Assembly: GCA_002327905.1 (NCBI GenBank)
Contig: DCUY01000030.1
Span: 1-40,576, forward strand
Direction: 5' to 3'
DNA length: 40,576 nt
From: Caldifarciminota bacterium UBA2202
GTDB lineage: Bacteria; Hydrothermota; 32-111
Within the stretch, counting starts at the first letter, position 1, and every line of letters begins with the position of its first letter. The position numbers and the translations under genes were made by a program. The notes below the pieces were generated by a model. It did no database searches. It saw only the letters and a list, made by a program, of their open reading frames with translations, and was not told the DNA's origin. Positions 15,837-23,955 of the stretch are shown here, in pieces.

Positions 15837-18029
15837 ATGAAAAGATTGACATTGTTTCTGATATTTGCGGTTTTGTCACTTGCGGTCTTTGCAAGGCCTT
15901 ATGTGATTATTAATGAATTTATGTACGATACGCCGGGCAATGACACAAATTGTTATGTGGAATTGAAGGGAACTCCGGGAGCGTCTCTTGATTCAGTAAA
16001 GATATATGTTATCAACGGAAATGGCGGAACAACTGATGACCTTCTAAGTCTTGCGGGGTACACGATTCCTGCAGACAGCTATTTTGTAATTGCGCAGTCA
16101 TCTAATGTTCCTAATTTTGACATCAATGCCGGCGGCACAGCTGATTATCAGAATTCGGGAAGCAGCGGTTATAACGGTGTGGATAACATTCTTCTCGTTT
16201 ACGATTCAATAGGACTTGCATCAAGGGTAGTGCTTGACGCAGTCGGATACGGACTTCCGGCAACGACTTCCGCTGACTCGATATTCAGAGGTGAAGTGTG
16301 GCCGACATACGATGTCTCTCCTTACAGAGATACTCTAACTATTCCTATATCTATATATTTTGCAACTATGGCAAGATATTCTCCCATGGATCTTAATAAC
16401 AATTATTATGATTTTGCCCACTTCATGGTTAAGACACCGGGAGCTGCCAACAAAACAACAAAGAGTGTTTCAATTTATGATGTTCAGTATTCTACAGATA
16501 CTCTTTCTGCAATTAGGGATACTACGATTACTTGCGAGCCTCTTATTGTTACTGCTGTCTTTGATACTATCTACTATGTTTCATCTGCAACAGGCGGCGA
16601 ATGGAATGGCGTTTGCGTTTACAGAGACATTAACCAGACAACATGGTCTGTTGGAGATTCTATAAGGTTAATTCACGGACTTGTTTACGAAAACTACAAG
16701 AGAACCGAAATAAGAAGCGCTGGGACAGTCTTGTATGCAATGGGAAATGACCCTTCAGTTATTATCCCTACAGAGATTGTTCTCGGAGACGCCGGTGAAT
16801 CTTACGAAGGAGTTCTGATAAAGCTGAACAATGTCACAGTTGTTACTGCTCCAGATGCTAATGGCGAATGGAAAGTATCAAACGGAACTGACACATTGAC
16901 TGTTGACAACTTGGCATCTTATACGGTTCCTTCAATAGGAGCGAAAATAAATATTGCAGGAATATTGGATTATTCCTTCGGCATATATAAGCTTCAGCCG
17001 CGCGGAAATTCGGATATCACTCTATTATTTTACTCAATAGAAGGCACAGTCTCACTTAGTGATGCGCCTGCTGATTCTTCAGGAACAATTGTAACAATAG
17101 ATGAAATAAATTTGTCTGATACAACTGATGTCCATGGTCATTTCATTTTCCCTGATGTTCCAAGTGACACATACACATTTATATTTGAACACTCGGGATA
17201 TGTAACAGAATCATTGATTTACTATGTGAACGGCGGGACAATTATGAATGTAACTTTGAATAAGTATCCCACATATACATTGTCAGGAATAATCGGGCTG
17301 AATGACAATCCTACAGATACTCTTGGAGTGTCAGTGACATTGAGGGATTCACTTACTGTTGTTAATGTCGAAACGGATTCTTCAGGATATTATGAAATAA
17401 CAGGTATTTTAGCAGGAAATTATTCTCTGGTAATATTAAAGGATTATTATTCACAGGATTCTTTGGATATCACGATATCCTCCGATACCGTATATAATAC
17501 ATCTCTTGACAGACTCACTGGAACAATATGGGGTTATGTCGGACTAAATAATGCTCCGGCAGATTCATCAGGGAGCATTGTGATAATCGACGGTTTAATG
17601 TTAACAGACACTACTGATGTTCACGGAGAATACGGATTCAGCGGATTAGATCTCGGTTATACTTACTCTTTGATATTCCAGCACACTGACTATATAGCTG
17701 ATACAAATGATATATTCCTTGACATTTCAAGCGATCAGTATAATGTCACTCTGATACAGATTTCAGGAATAACTGATGAGACTGTTGAAAAAGTAATAGT
17801 TGAGAATAACGAATCCGGTTTGTCATTTACATATAACAAATCTGTTGACACTCCGACAGTTATGCGCTTGTATGATCTCACAGGAAGAAATGTGATGACT
17901 CAGGACATAATGGGTTCAAAAGGAGTTTACTCGCTTTCAGTCAATAAAAAATTGTCCAAAGGCGTATATTTCATCCAGATAACAGGAGAGGAAAAGCCAT
18001 TTGTAAAGAAATTCGTGATAATAAAGTAA
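15837..18029 (+). CDS. Secreted LTD, OB-fold and three regulatory-like beta-domains protein with T9SS tail
   Basis: 730 residues. Signal peptide (1-19), then an LTD-like domain (about 20-205, 'YVIINEFMYDTPGND', 'VVLDAVGYG'). Next is an OB-fold domain of the kind found beside secreted nucleases (about 218-398, 'SIYDVQYSTD', 'WNGVCVYRD', 'VGDSIRLIHGLVYE', 'YSFGIYKLQPR'), but no nuclease domain is present. Three tandem carboxypeptidase-regulatory-like repeats of about 80 residues span about 400-641, each with an '(A/T)D(S/T)xG' element; the first and third are closest ('DAPADSSGTIVTIDE' and 'NAPADSSGSIVIIDG'). The end ('VMRLYDLTGRNVMTQ', 'LSKGVYFIQITG', 'KKFVIIK') is a classic T9SS sorting tail. 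AGGAGG precedes the ATG. Function unknown, probably adhesive or binding. Confidence 0.85.
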   Translation: MKRLTLFLIFAVLSLAVFARPYVIINEFMYDTPGNDTNCYVELKGTPGASLDSVKIYVINGNGGTTDDLLSLAGYTIPADSYFVIAQSSNVPNFDINAGGTADYQNSGSSGYNGVDNILLVYDSIGLASRVVLDAVGYGLPATTSADSIFRGEVWPTYDVSPYRDTLTIPISIYFATMARYSPMDLNNNYYDFAHFMVKTPGAANKTTKSVSIYDVQYSTDTLSAIRDTTITCEPLIVTAVFDTIYYVSSATGGEWNGVCVYRDINQTTWSVGDSIRLIHGLVYENYKRTEIRSAGTVLYAMGNDPSVIIPTEIVLGDAGESYEGVLIKLNNVTVVTAPDANGEWKVSNGTDTLTVDNLASYTVPSIGAKINIAGILDYSFGIYKLQPRGNSDITLLFYSIEGTVSLSDAPADSSGTIVTIDEINLSDTTDVHGHFIFPDVPSDTYTFIFEHSGYVTESLIYYVNGGTIMNVTLNKYPTYTLSGIIGLNDNPTDTLGVSVTLRDSLTVVNVETDSSGYYEITGILAGNYSLVILKDYYSQDSLDITISSDTVYNTSLDRLTGTIWGYVGLNNAPADSSGSIVIIDGLMLTDTTDVHGEYGFSGLDLGYTYSLIFQHTDYIADTNDIFLDISSDQYNVTLIQISGITDETVEKVIVENNESGLSFTYNKSVDTPTVMRLYDLTGRNVMTQDIMGSKGVYSLSVNKKLSKGVYFIQITGEEKPFVKKFVIIK

Positions 18030-18047
18030 TTTTTCAATTCTAAAAAT

Positions 18048-18085
18048 ATATAAAGAGAGGCGCTATACAGCGCCTCTCTTTATAT
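18048..18085 (+). terminator. Strong hairpin terminator
   Basis: A perfect 17-bp stem (arms 18048-18064 and 18069-18085) encloses the loop ATAC. The GC-rich core AGAGGCGCT is flanked by A/T runs that supply a short U-rich 3' side. The symmetric arms could allow termination in both directions. It separates the secreted-protein genes from the tdh-kbl operon. Confidence 0.85.
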
Positions 18086-18119
18086 CAAGTAATAATGCAC
18101 TTATAATAAATCAATTATA

Positions 18120-18147
18120 TTGAAAAAAAATCAAAATTGAGTATAAT
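18120..18147 (+). promoter_or_regulatory. Sigma70-type promoter of tdh-kbl
   Basis: TTGAAA (18120-18125), a 16-bp spacer and TATAAT (18142-18147). The tdh ATG at 18172 follows with an AAGGAG ribosome-binding site at 18161-18166. Confidence 0.7.
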
Positions 18148-18171
18148 CTCATTCAAAAAAAAGGAGATTCG

Positions 18172-19131
18172 ATGAAAAAAATTTTAGTGACAGGTTCTGT
18201 CGGTCAAATAGGATCTGAGTTGACTTTGGCTCTCAGAAAGAAATATGGAGCAGAGAATGTGATAGCATGCGGTCACAGTAAGAGACCGTCGGAAGAGCTT
18301 CTCGGCTCTGGTCCTTTTGAATTCATGGAAGTGAGAAAGTATGATGAAGTAAAGTCTGTTATTGAGAAGTATGATGTGGGTGTGATTTACCATCTTGCCG
18401 CATTGCTCTCTGCTGTGGGTGAATCCAATCCTCAGCTTGCATGGGATATAAATGTGAACGGACTTATGACGGTTTTGGAGATTGCAAGAAATTACAATTG
18501 TTCGGTCTTCACCCCCAGTTCAATAGGAGCATTCGGTCCGTCAACTCCTAAGAACGGAACTCCGCAGGATACGATACAGAGGCCTACATCAATGTATGGC
18601 ATAACAAAAGTGTCGGGTGAATTATTGTGTGACTATTATTATTCAAAATACAAAGTTGATACAAGAGGACTCAGATATCCCGGAATCATATCTTATGTCT
18701 CTCCTCCGGGCGGCGGCACTACCGATTATGCTGTTGATATATATTATAAAGCTCTTGAAAACAAGAAATACACATGCTTTTTGAAATCAGACACAAAACT
18801 CGACATGATGTATATGCCTGATGCTCTTAACGCCGCAATCAATCTTATGGAGGCAGACCCGTCAAAACTCAAGCATAGAAACGCCTTCAATGTGACTGCA
18901 ATGAATTTTACTCCCGAACAGGTTACTGCATCAATAAAAAAGAGAATTCCGGAATTCAAAATTGATTATTCGATTGATCCTGTGAGACAGGGTATTGCAG
19001 ATTCATGGCCTGATTACATGGATGATTCGACTGCAAGGAAAGAGTGGGGATGGAAACCAGTGTACAATCTGGAGAAGATGACTGACGATATGCTGAAAAA
19101 TCTCTCTTTGAAATTAAATATAAAATATTAG
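18172..19131 (+). CDS. tdh: L-threonine 3-dehydrogenase, short-chain (SDR/epimerase) type
   Basis: 319 residues. It oxidises L-threonine to 2-amino-3-ketobutyrate with NAD+. This is the extended-SDR type known from animals and some psychrophilic bacteria, not the zinc-dependent type. Visible features are the Rossmann motif 'TGSVGQIGSEL' (7-17), 'HLAALLSAVGE' (74-84), 'TPSSIGAFGP' with the catalytic Ser, and Tyr142/Lys146 ('YGITK'). 'LRYPGIISY' and 'DMMYMPDAL' are typical of the Tdh clade. It is followed after 8 bases by kbl, whose product handles its unstable product, so the pathway assignment is strong. Confidence 0.93.
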   Translation: MKKILVTGSVGQIGSELTLALRKKYGAENVIACGHSKRPSEELLGSGPFEFMEVRKYDEVKSVIEKYDVGVIYHLAALLSAVGESNPQLAWDINVNGLMTVLEIARNYNCSVFTPSSIGAFGPSTPKNGTPQDTIQRPTSMYGITKVSGELLCDYYYSKYKVDTRGLRYPGIISYVSPPGGGTTDYAVDIYYKALENKKYTCFLKSDTKLDMMYMPDALNAAINLMEADPSKLKHRNAFNVTAMNFTPEQVTASIKKRIPEFKIDYSIDPVRQGIADSWPDYMDDSTARKEWGWKPVYNLEKMTDDMLKNLSLKLNIKY

Positions 19132-19139
19132 GAGGATGT

Positions 19140-20375
19140 ATGTCAAGTGATAAACTTTGTAAAATTCTTAAAGAACAGGTTGCCGATCTAAAGGCAAGAA
19201 ATGTGAGCAAGGGAACCGAGTTGGTGATAACAGGAGTGAAGAATGCGGAAGGCAAAAAAGGACCGCGTTATTTTGTAGAAGGATTCGGAAATAAAGAATT
19301 TCTTAAAATGAATTCCAATTCATATCTCGGATTATCTCTTAGAAAAGATATGATTGAGGCTGAAGAATCTGCAGCCAAAAAATTCGGAGTAGGTCCGGGC
19401 GCAGTAAGATTTATAAGCGGAACTTATGCGATACATCTTGAACTTGAGAAGAAACTTGCGGCATTTCATAAAAAAGAGGCCGGAATGATTTTCTCCGCCG
19501 CCTATGTTGCAAGCATGAGCGTGATTGTTCCTCTTACTACAAAAGATACGATTATTGTTTCAGACGAACTTAATCACAATTGCATAATCAATGCAATTCG
19601 CCTCTCTCGTCCGCTTGATAAATCGATTTACAAGCATAATAACATGAATGACCTTGAAGCTCAGATAAAATCCTTTGTCGGAAAAGGAAAGAGAATGCTT
19701 GTTATTACAGACGGAGTATTCAGCATGAGGGGAGACAATGTCCCTATGGCTGAATTTGTAAAAATCTGCAAGAAATATGAGAATGAGTTTGAAGAAGGAA
19801 TCATTACAATAGCTGATGACTCACACGGAGTGGGAGCATTTGGAAATACAGGAAGAGGAACAGAGGAATATACAAATTCTACTGTTGATTTGCTTATAGG
19901 CACTCTTGGGAAAGCATTCGGAGTGAACGGAGGTTATGTGGTCGGACCTACAGCGATACTTCAATATTTCAGAGAGACTTCTCCTATGTATATTTATTCA
20001 AATCCGATAACGACTTCCGAATCTGCAGCAGCATTAAAAGCGCTTGAAATTCTTGACAGTCCTGAAGGACTCTCCATTTTAAAGCATCTGCGCGCTCTTA
20101 CAAAGAAATTCAGAGATGGGCTTGTTGAAATAGGCTTCGAAACTCTTCCCGGAGAGCATCCTGTCGTTCCATTGATGGTGAGAGATACAAAAAAGACCTC
20201 TGACATTGTGCGTCATCTCACAGAGAACGGCATCTTGGCAACAGGACTTAATTATCCTGTTGTTCCTAAAGGAGATGAAGAGATAAGATTTCAGATTTCA
20301 GGCGACCATACGGCAGAGGATATTGATTTTGCTCTGTCAATATTAAAATCGTATAAGACAAGCGAAAAGAAATAA
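19140..20375 (+). CDS. kbl: Glycine C-acetyltransferase (2-amino-3-ketobutyrate CoA ligase)
   Basis: 411 residues, a PLP enzyme of the alpha-oxoamine synthase family. It cleaves 2-amino-3-ketobutyrate with CoA into glycine and acetyl-CoA. Features are 'NSYLGLSLR', 'GPGAVRFISGTYAIHLELEK', 'DELNHNCIINAIRLSR', 'DDSHGVGAFGNTGRG' (the Asp that pairs with the PLP ring) and 'GTLGKAFGVNGGYV' with the Schiff-base Lys. It is about 15 residues longer than the E. coli enzyme, mainly at the N-terminus. Close coupling with tdh and a terminator right after make a self-contained threonine degradation operon. Confidence 0.94.
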   Translation: MSSDKLCKILKEQVADLKARNVSKGTELVITGVKNAEGKKGPRYFVEGFGNKEFLKMNSNSYLGLSLRKDMIEAEESAAKKFGVGPGAVRFISGTYAIHLELEKKLAAFHKKEAGMIFSAAYVASMSVIVPLTTKDTIIVSDELNHNCIINAIRLSRPLDKSIYKHNNMNDLEAQIKSFVGKGKRMLVITDGVFSMRGDNVPMAEFVKICKKYENEFEEGIITIADDSHGVGAFGNTGRGTEEYTNSTVDLLIGTLGKAFGVNGGYVVGPTAILQYFRETSPMYIYSNPITTSESAAALKALEILDSPEGLSILKHLRALTKKFRDGLVEIGFETLPGEHPVVPLMVRDTKKTSDIVRHLTENGILATGLNYPVVPKGDEEIRFQISGDHTAEDIDFALSILKSYKTSEKK

Positions 20376-20387
20376 ATAAAATAATGG

Positions 20388-20418
20388 AACACGGCAGTAA
20401 AAATACTGCCGTGTTTTG
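20388..20418 (+). terminator. Intrinsic terminator after kbl
   Basis: A perfect 12-bp stem (AACACGGCAGTA 20388-20399, TACTGCCGTGTT 20404-20415) with loop AAAA, followed by TTG. The last stem bases and tail give a short run of T (20414-20417). Confidence 0.8.
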
Positions 20419-20533
20419 ATCCTATATAAAATATTTTTTACAAATTTCAATAAAATAATATTTTTACAATATTTTTATTTAATAATATATTTTGAGTGTG
20501 TATATGAAATTATCATCCGATATTATCTAAATA

Positions 20534-20562
20534 TTGACATATTCAATATTTTCTGTTAAAAT
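20534..20562 (+). promoter_or_regulatory. Near-consensus sigma70 promoter of lat
   Basis: A perfect TTGACA (20534-20539), a 17-bp spacer and TAAAAT (20557-20562). Start expected near 20569, giving a leader of about 30 bases with an AGGAGG-type site (20590-20595) before the ATG at 20600. As no terminator follows lat, it may drive much of the downstream array. Confidence 0.78.
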
Positions 20563-20599
20563 ATGTTCTTTAATTTTCATTATCTTATTAGGAGGTATA

Positions 20600-21913
20600 A
20601 TGACACATAAAATAGAACCGAATAATGTTCTCAGCGAACTTTCAAAGTTCATGCTTGCCGACGGATTTGACATAGTATTTGACAATGACAAATCCCACGG
20701 CTCTTATTTCTATGATTCAAAGAACAAGAGGGAGATACTTGATTTCTTCACATTCTTTGCATCTTCACCTATAGGGTTCAACCACAAGAAGCTCAACAAT
20801 AAAGAGTTTATTGAAAAGATAGGAAAAATAGCTCTTCACAAGCCGTCGAATTCCGATATCTATACTGTCGAAATGGCAGAGTTCGTATCCACATTTGCAA
20901 GAGTTGCAAAACCCGAATGGATGAAGTATTTGTTCTTCGTATCTGGCGGAGCGCTTGCTGTTGAAAATGCCTTAAAAACTGCATTTGACTGGAAGATAAG
21001 AAAGAATCTTTCTAAAGGAAAGGGCGAGAAGGGAAATAAAATTCTGCATTTCAAACATGCTTTTCACGGAAGAAGCGGTTATACTCTTTCGCTGACAAAC
21101 ACATTCGATCCGAGAAAGACAAAGTACTTTCCAAAATTCGACTGGCCGAGAGTCGAAAGCCCCGCATTGCATTTTCCTGTTGATGAACAGGAGATAGAAA
21201 GAATTAAAAAAGAAGAAATTAAAATAATGAATGAAATTTCAAATATAATAAAGAATGACGGTGATGATATTGCGGCTCTTTTGATTGAACCGATTCAGGC
21301 AGAGGGCGGAGACAGGCATTTCAGGCAGGAGTTCTTTGAACAGTTAAGGAAAATCACTCTTGACAATGATATTTTATTCATAGTTGATGAGGTTCAGACA
21401 GGAATGGGAATGACAGGCAAATTCTGGTGCATAGAGCATTACAATGTAAAACCGGACATTATTTCATTCGGAAAAAAATCGCAGATTTGCGGAATAATAG
21501 CATCAGACAGAGTGGATGAAGTGAAGGACAATGTCTTTGTTGAAGCATCAAGAATCAATTCCACATGGGGCGGAAATCTTGTCGACATGGTGCGCTCCGA
21601 TTACATATTAAGAATAATTGAAGAGGATAAGCTTGTTGAAAACGCAGGAAAGATGGGAACGGTTCTTCTTGACGGAATGAAAGGCATAAAGACCGATAAA
21701 ATGTCAAATATACGCGGAAAGGGCCTTTTGATTGCTTTTGACCTCGCCAATTCCAAAGAGAGAGACAGGATGTTTGACAAACTCTTTGAAAACGGATTAT
21801 TTACAATTAAATGCGGAGAGAAATCAATTCGTTTCCGTCCTCCATTGAATTTGAATAAAGAGGATGCACTAAAAGGAATTGAGATACTTGAAAAATCACT
21901 CAAACAGATATGA
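20600..21913 (+). CDS. lat: L-lysine 6-aminotransferase
   Basis: 437 residues from ATG 20600; a longer frame back to 20534 overlaps the promoter and was rejected. It is a class III PLP aminotransferase moving the epsilon-amino group of lysine to 2-oxoglutarate. Family-specific traits are 'FTFFASSPIGFNH', 'VSGGALAVENALKTAFDWKI', 'FHGRSGYTLSLTNT', 'PIQAEGGDRHF', 'DEVQTGMGMTGKFW' (PLP Asp) and 'SFGKKSQICG' with the Schiff-base Lys. These match Lat rather than ornithine or GABA aminotransferases. It lies upstream of proS with a 53-base gap. Lysine breakdown or a compatible-solute/piperideine route is likely, but no partner gene is nearby. Confidence 0.88.
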   Translation: MTHKIEPNNVLSELSKFMLADGFDIVFDNDKSHGSYFYDSKNKREILDFFTFFASSPIGFNHKKLNNKEFIEKIGKIALHKPSNSDIYTVEMAEFVSTFARVAKPEWMKYLFFVSGGALAVENALKTAFDWKIRKNLSKGKGEKGNKILHFKHAFHGRSGYTLSLTNTFDPRKTKYFPKFDWPRVESPALHFPVDEQEIERIKKEEIKIMNEISNIIKNDGDDIAALLIEPIQAEGGDRHFRQEFFEQLRKITLDNDILFIVDEVQTGMGMTGKFWCIEHYNVKPDIISFGKKSQICGIIASDRVDEVKDNVFVEASRINSTWGGNLVDMVRSDYILRIIEEDKLVENAGKMGTVLLDGMKGIKTDKMSNIRGKGLLIAFDLANSKERDRMFDKLFENGLFTIKCGEKSIRFRPPLNLNKEDALKGIEILEKSLKQI

Positions 21914-21966
21914 GGAGAATATCACTTATTGAAACTGAAAAAGAAATAAGGTGATGCAAAAGTAAT

Positions 21967-23676
21967 ATGGAATTATCAAAAATACTCTTCGCCACGCTCA
22001 AGGAAGTTCCAAAAGACGCTGAAGTGATTTCTCACAAGCTTATGCTCAGGGCTGGATACATCAGGCAGACTGCAAGCGGAATATATTCTTATCTTCCTTT
22101 CGGATTGAAGCTGATTGAGAATGTCAGAAAAATAATCAAAGAGGAGATGGACAGAATAGGTGCGCAGGAGCTTCTTCTGCCGATATTGACTCCAAAGGAG
22201 ATATGGACAGAGTCTAACAGGTGGAAGGATTTTGGAGACAATATGTTCAGAGTGAAGGACAGAAAAGGCAGAGAATTCGCTCTCTCTCCTACGCATGAAG
22301 AAATAATCACCGACCTTGCAAGGCGGGAGATAAAATCCTACAAAGAGCTACCGCAGATATGGTATCAGATACAGATAAAATTCAGAGATGAGCCGAGGCC
22401 GAGAAGCGGACTTCTCAGGGTCCGTCAGTTTGAGATGAAGGATTCTTATTCTCTTGATACTGATTTTGAAAAACTTAATATTGCTTATGAAAAACACAGG
22501 TCAGCGTATAATAGGATTTTTAAGAGATGCGGACTTGAGTTTTCTGTGGTAAATGCCTCTTCGGGGCTTATGGGCGGGAAAAAATCGGAAGAGTTCATGG
22601 CTTTCTCCGAAAATGGAGAGGACAATATAATTGTGTGTTCTTCATGCAAAGCCGCATCCAACTCCGAAGTGGCGAGATGCAGGCTTGATTACAATGACGG
22701 TAAGAGCAGTCCTCTAAAAGAAGTGCATACACCCGTTGAAGGCACAATTGAATCCATAAGCAGTTTCATGAATATAGAAAAATCTTCATTGATGAAATCA
22801 ATACTTTTCATTGTGGAGAGCAATCCTGTCTTTGCTTTGATTCCCGGAGACAGGGAGATTGACGAGAACAAACTCTCGCTTATATGGGGAGAAAAATTCA
22901 GGTATGCCAATGAAGAGGAGATTGAAAAGCATCTCTCTGCTCCCAAAGGATACATCTCTCCTGTGGGCAAGAGCATAAAAACATTTGCCGACCATTCTCT
23001 TAATAACAGAGTCAATCTCGTGTCCGGAGCAAATAAAAAGGATTATCATTTTACAGGAATAGATGTGGCAAGAGATTTAGAATCTATTGAATTCGCAGAC
23101 TTGATCAAAATCAATGATAAAGACAAATGCCCGGACTGCGGAGGAGAACTGAGAGTCGCAAAGACAATAGAGATCGGACATATATTCCAGCTCGGCACAA
23201 AATACTCAGAACCGATGCAGGCTCTCTTTCTTGATTCTGACGGAAGCAGGAAGCCGATAGTTATGGGATCATACGGAATCGGACTCGGAAGAGTGGCTTC
23301 GACTATTGCAGAACAGTATAATGACAAGGATGGCTTAAAATGGCCCATGTCAGTCGCTCCGTTCAAGGTGATAGTAATTCCTCTGAATACCTCCGAAGAG
23401 AATCAGATGACTGCCGCAAGGAAACTTTACGAAGGACTTAAAGCTTTTGATGCTCTTCTTGATGACCGCGATATAAGCCCCGGAGTGAAATTCAAAGATT
23501 CCGACCTTGTAGGGATTCCTGTAAAAGTTATATTCGGAAGAAGTTTTGCTTCTGAGAATAAAGTTGAGATTCAGCTTAGAAAAGACAATTCGAAATTATT
23601 AGTCTCTTTGGAAGATGCTGAAGAGACAATTAAAAAAATAATTAAAGAGGAGATGGAAAAATACAATGCTGTTTGA
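21967..23676 (+). CDS. proS: Prolyl-tRNA synthetase, bacterial type
   Basis: 569 residues, full-length ProS with the bacterial editing insertion. Class II core at 1-220 ('AGYIRQTASGIYSYLPFGLK', 'LSPTHEEIITDLARREIKSY', 'QIKFRDEPRPRSGLLRVRQF' as motif 2). The INS-type editing domain follows (about 225-395), containing 'CSSCKAASNSEVARC', then 'EIGHIFQLGTKYSEPMQALF' and 'MGSYGIGLGRV' (motif 3), and finally the anticodon-binding domain ('APFKVIVIPLN'). A second cysteine pair, 'KCPDCGGEL', lies just before the core resumes. Its 3' end overlaps rimP by 11 bases, so it is translationally coupled to the rimP-nusA-infB-rbfA cluster. Confidence 0.96.
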   Translation: MELSKILFATLKEVPKDAEVISHKLMLRAGYIRQTASGIYSYLPFGLKLIENVRKIIKEEMDRIGAQELLLPILTPKEIWTESNRWKDFGDNMFRVKDRKGREFALSPTHEEIITDLARREIKSYKELPQIWYQIQIKFRDEPRPRSGLLRVRQFEMKDSYSLDTDFEKLNIAYEKHRSAYNRIFKRCGLEFSVVNASSGLMGGKKSEEFMAFSENGEDNIIVCSSCKAASNSEVARCRLDYNDGKSSPLKEVHTPVEGTIESISSFMNIEKSSLMKSILFIVESNPVFALIPGDREIDENKLSLIWGEKFRYANEEEIEKHLSAPKGYISPVGKSIKTFADHSLNNRVNLVSGANKKDYHFTGIDVARDLESIEFADLIKINDKDKCPDCGGELRVAKTIEIGHIFQLGTKYSEPMQALFLDSDGSRKPIVMGSYGIGLGRVASTIAEQYNDKDGLKWPMSVAPFKVIVIPLNTSEENQMTAARKLYEGLKAFDALLDDRDISPGVKFKDSDLVGIPVKVIFGRSFASENKVEIQLRKDNSKLLVSLEDAEETIKKIIKEEMEKYNAV

Positions 23677-23944
23677 ACAATTGAATGAGAAAATACTTGA
23701 AATGGCGCAGAGCCTTATTTCAAGAGACGACATGAAGGAGAGAAAAATCTCTTTGAGAGAAGTCCTGATTACGAAATCAGCGAGGCCTCTTGTAAGAGTT
23801 TATCTTGACAAAGAGAACGGAGTAAATATATCGGATCTTGCGTATTTTCATAAAGAGTTTGAAATACTTCTTGACGCAGAGGATTTGATAAAATCAAGCT
23901 ACACTCTGGAGGTTTCCTCTCCGGGTGAAGAGAAAAAGAGATAA
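23666..23944 (+). CDS. rimP: Short RimP-like protein (N-terminal domain only)
   Basis: 92 residues; usual RimP is about 150. RimP helps assemble the 30S subunit. The N-terminal domain is recognisable by 'RPLVRVYLDKENGVNISDLA' and 'YTLEVSSPGEEKKR', the latter being the hallmark YxLEVSSPG end of that domain. The normal C-terminal SH3-like domain is missing: a stop follows directly after 'EEKKR', and nusA begins 11 bases later. No frameshifted remnant is visible. Position before nusA is classical and confirms identity. Whether the short form is functional is unknown. Confidence 0.8.
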   Translation: MLFEQLNEKILEMAQSLISRDDMKERKISLREVLITKSARPLVRVYLDKENGVNISDLAYFHKEFEILLDAEDLIKSSYTLEVSSPGEEKKR

Positions 23945-23955
23945 TAGGAGGTACA

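Noticed and set aside
21914..21966. Possible T-box leader before proS
   Set aside because: The gap is only 53 bases, far too short for a T-box, and no terminator hairpin is present.
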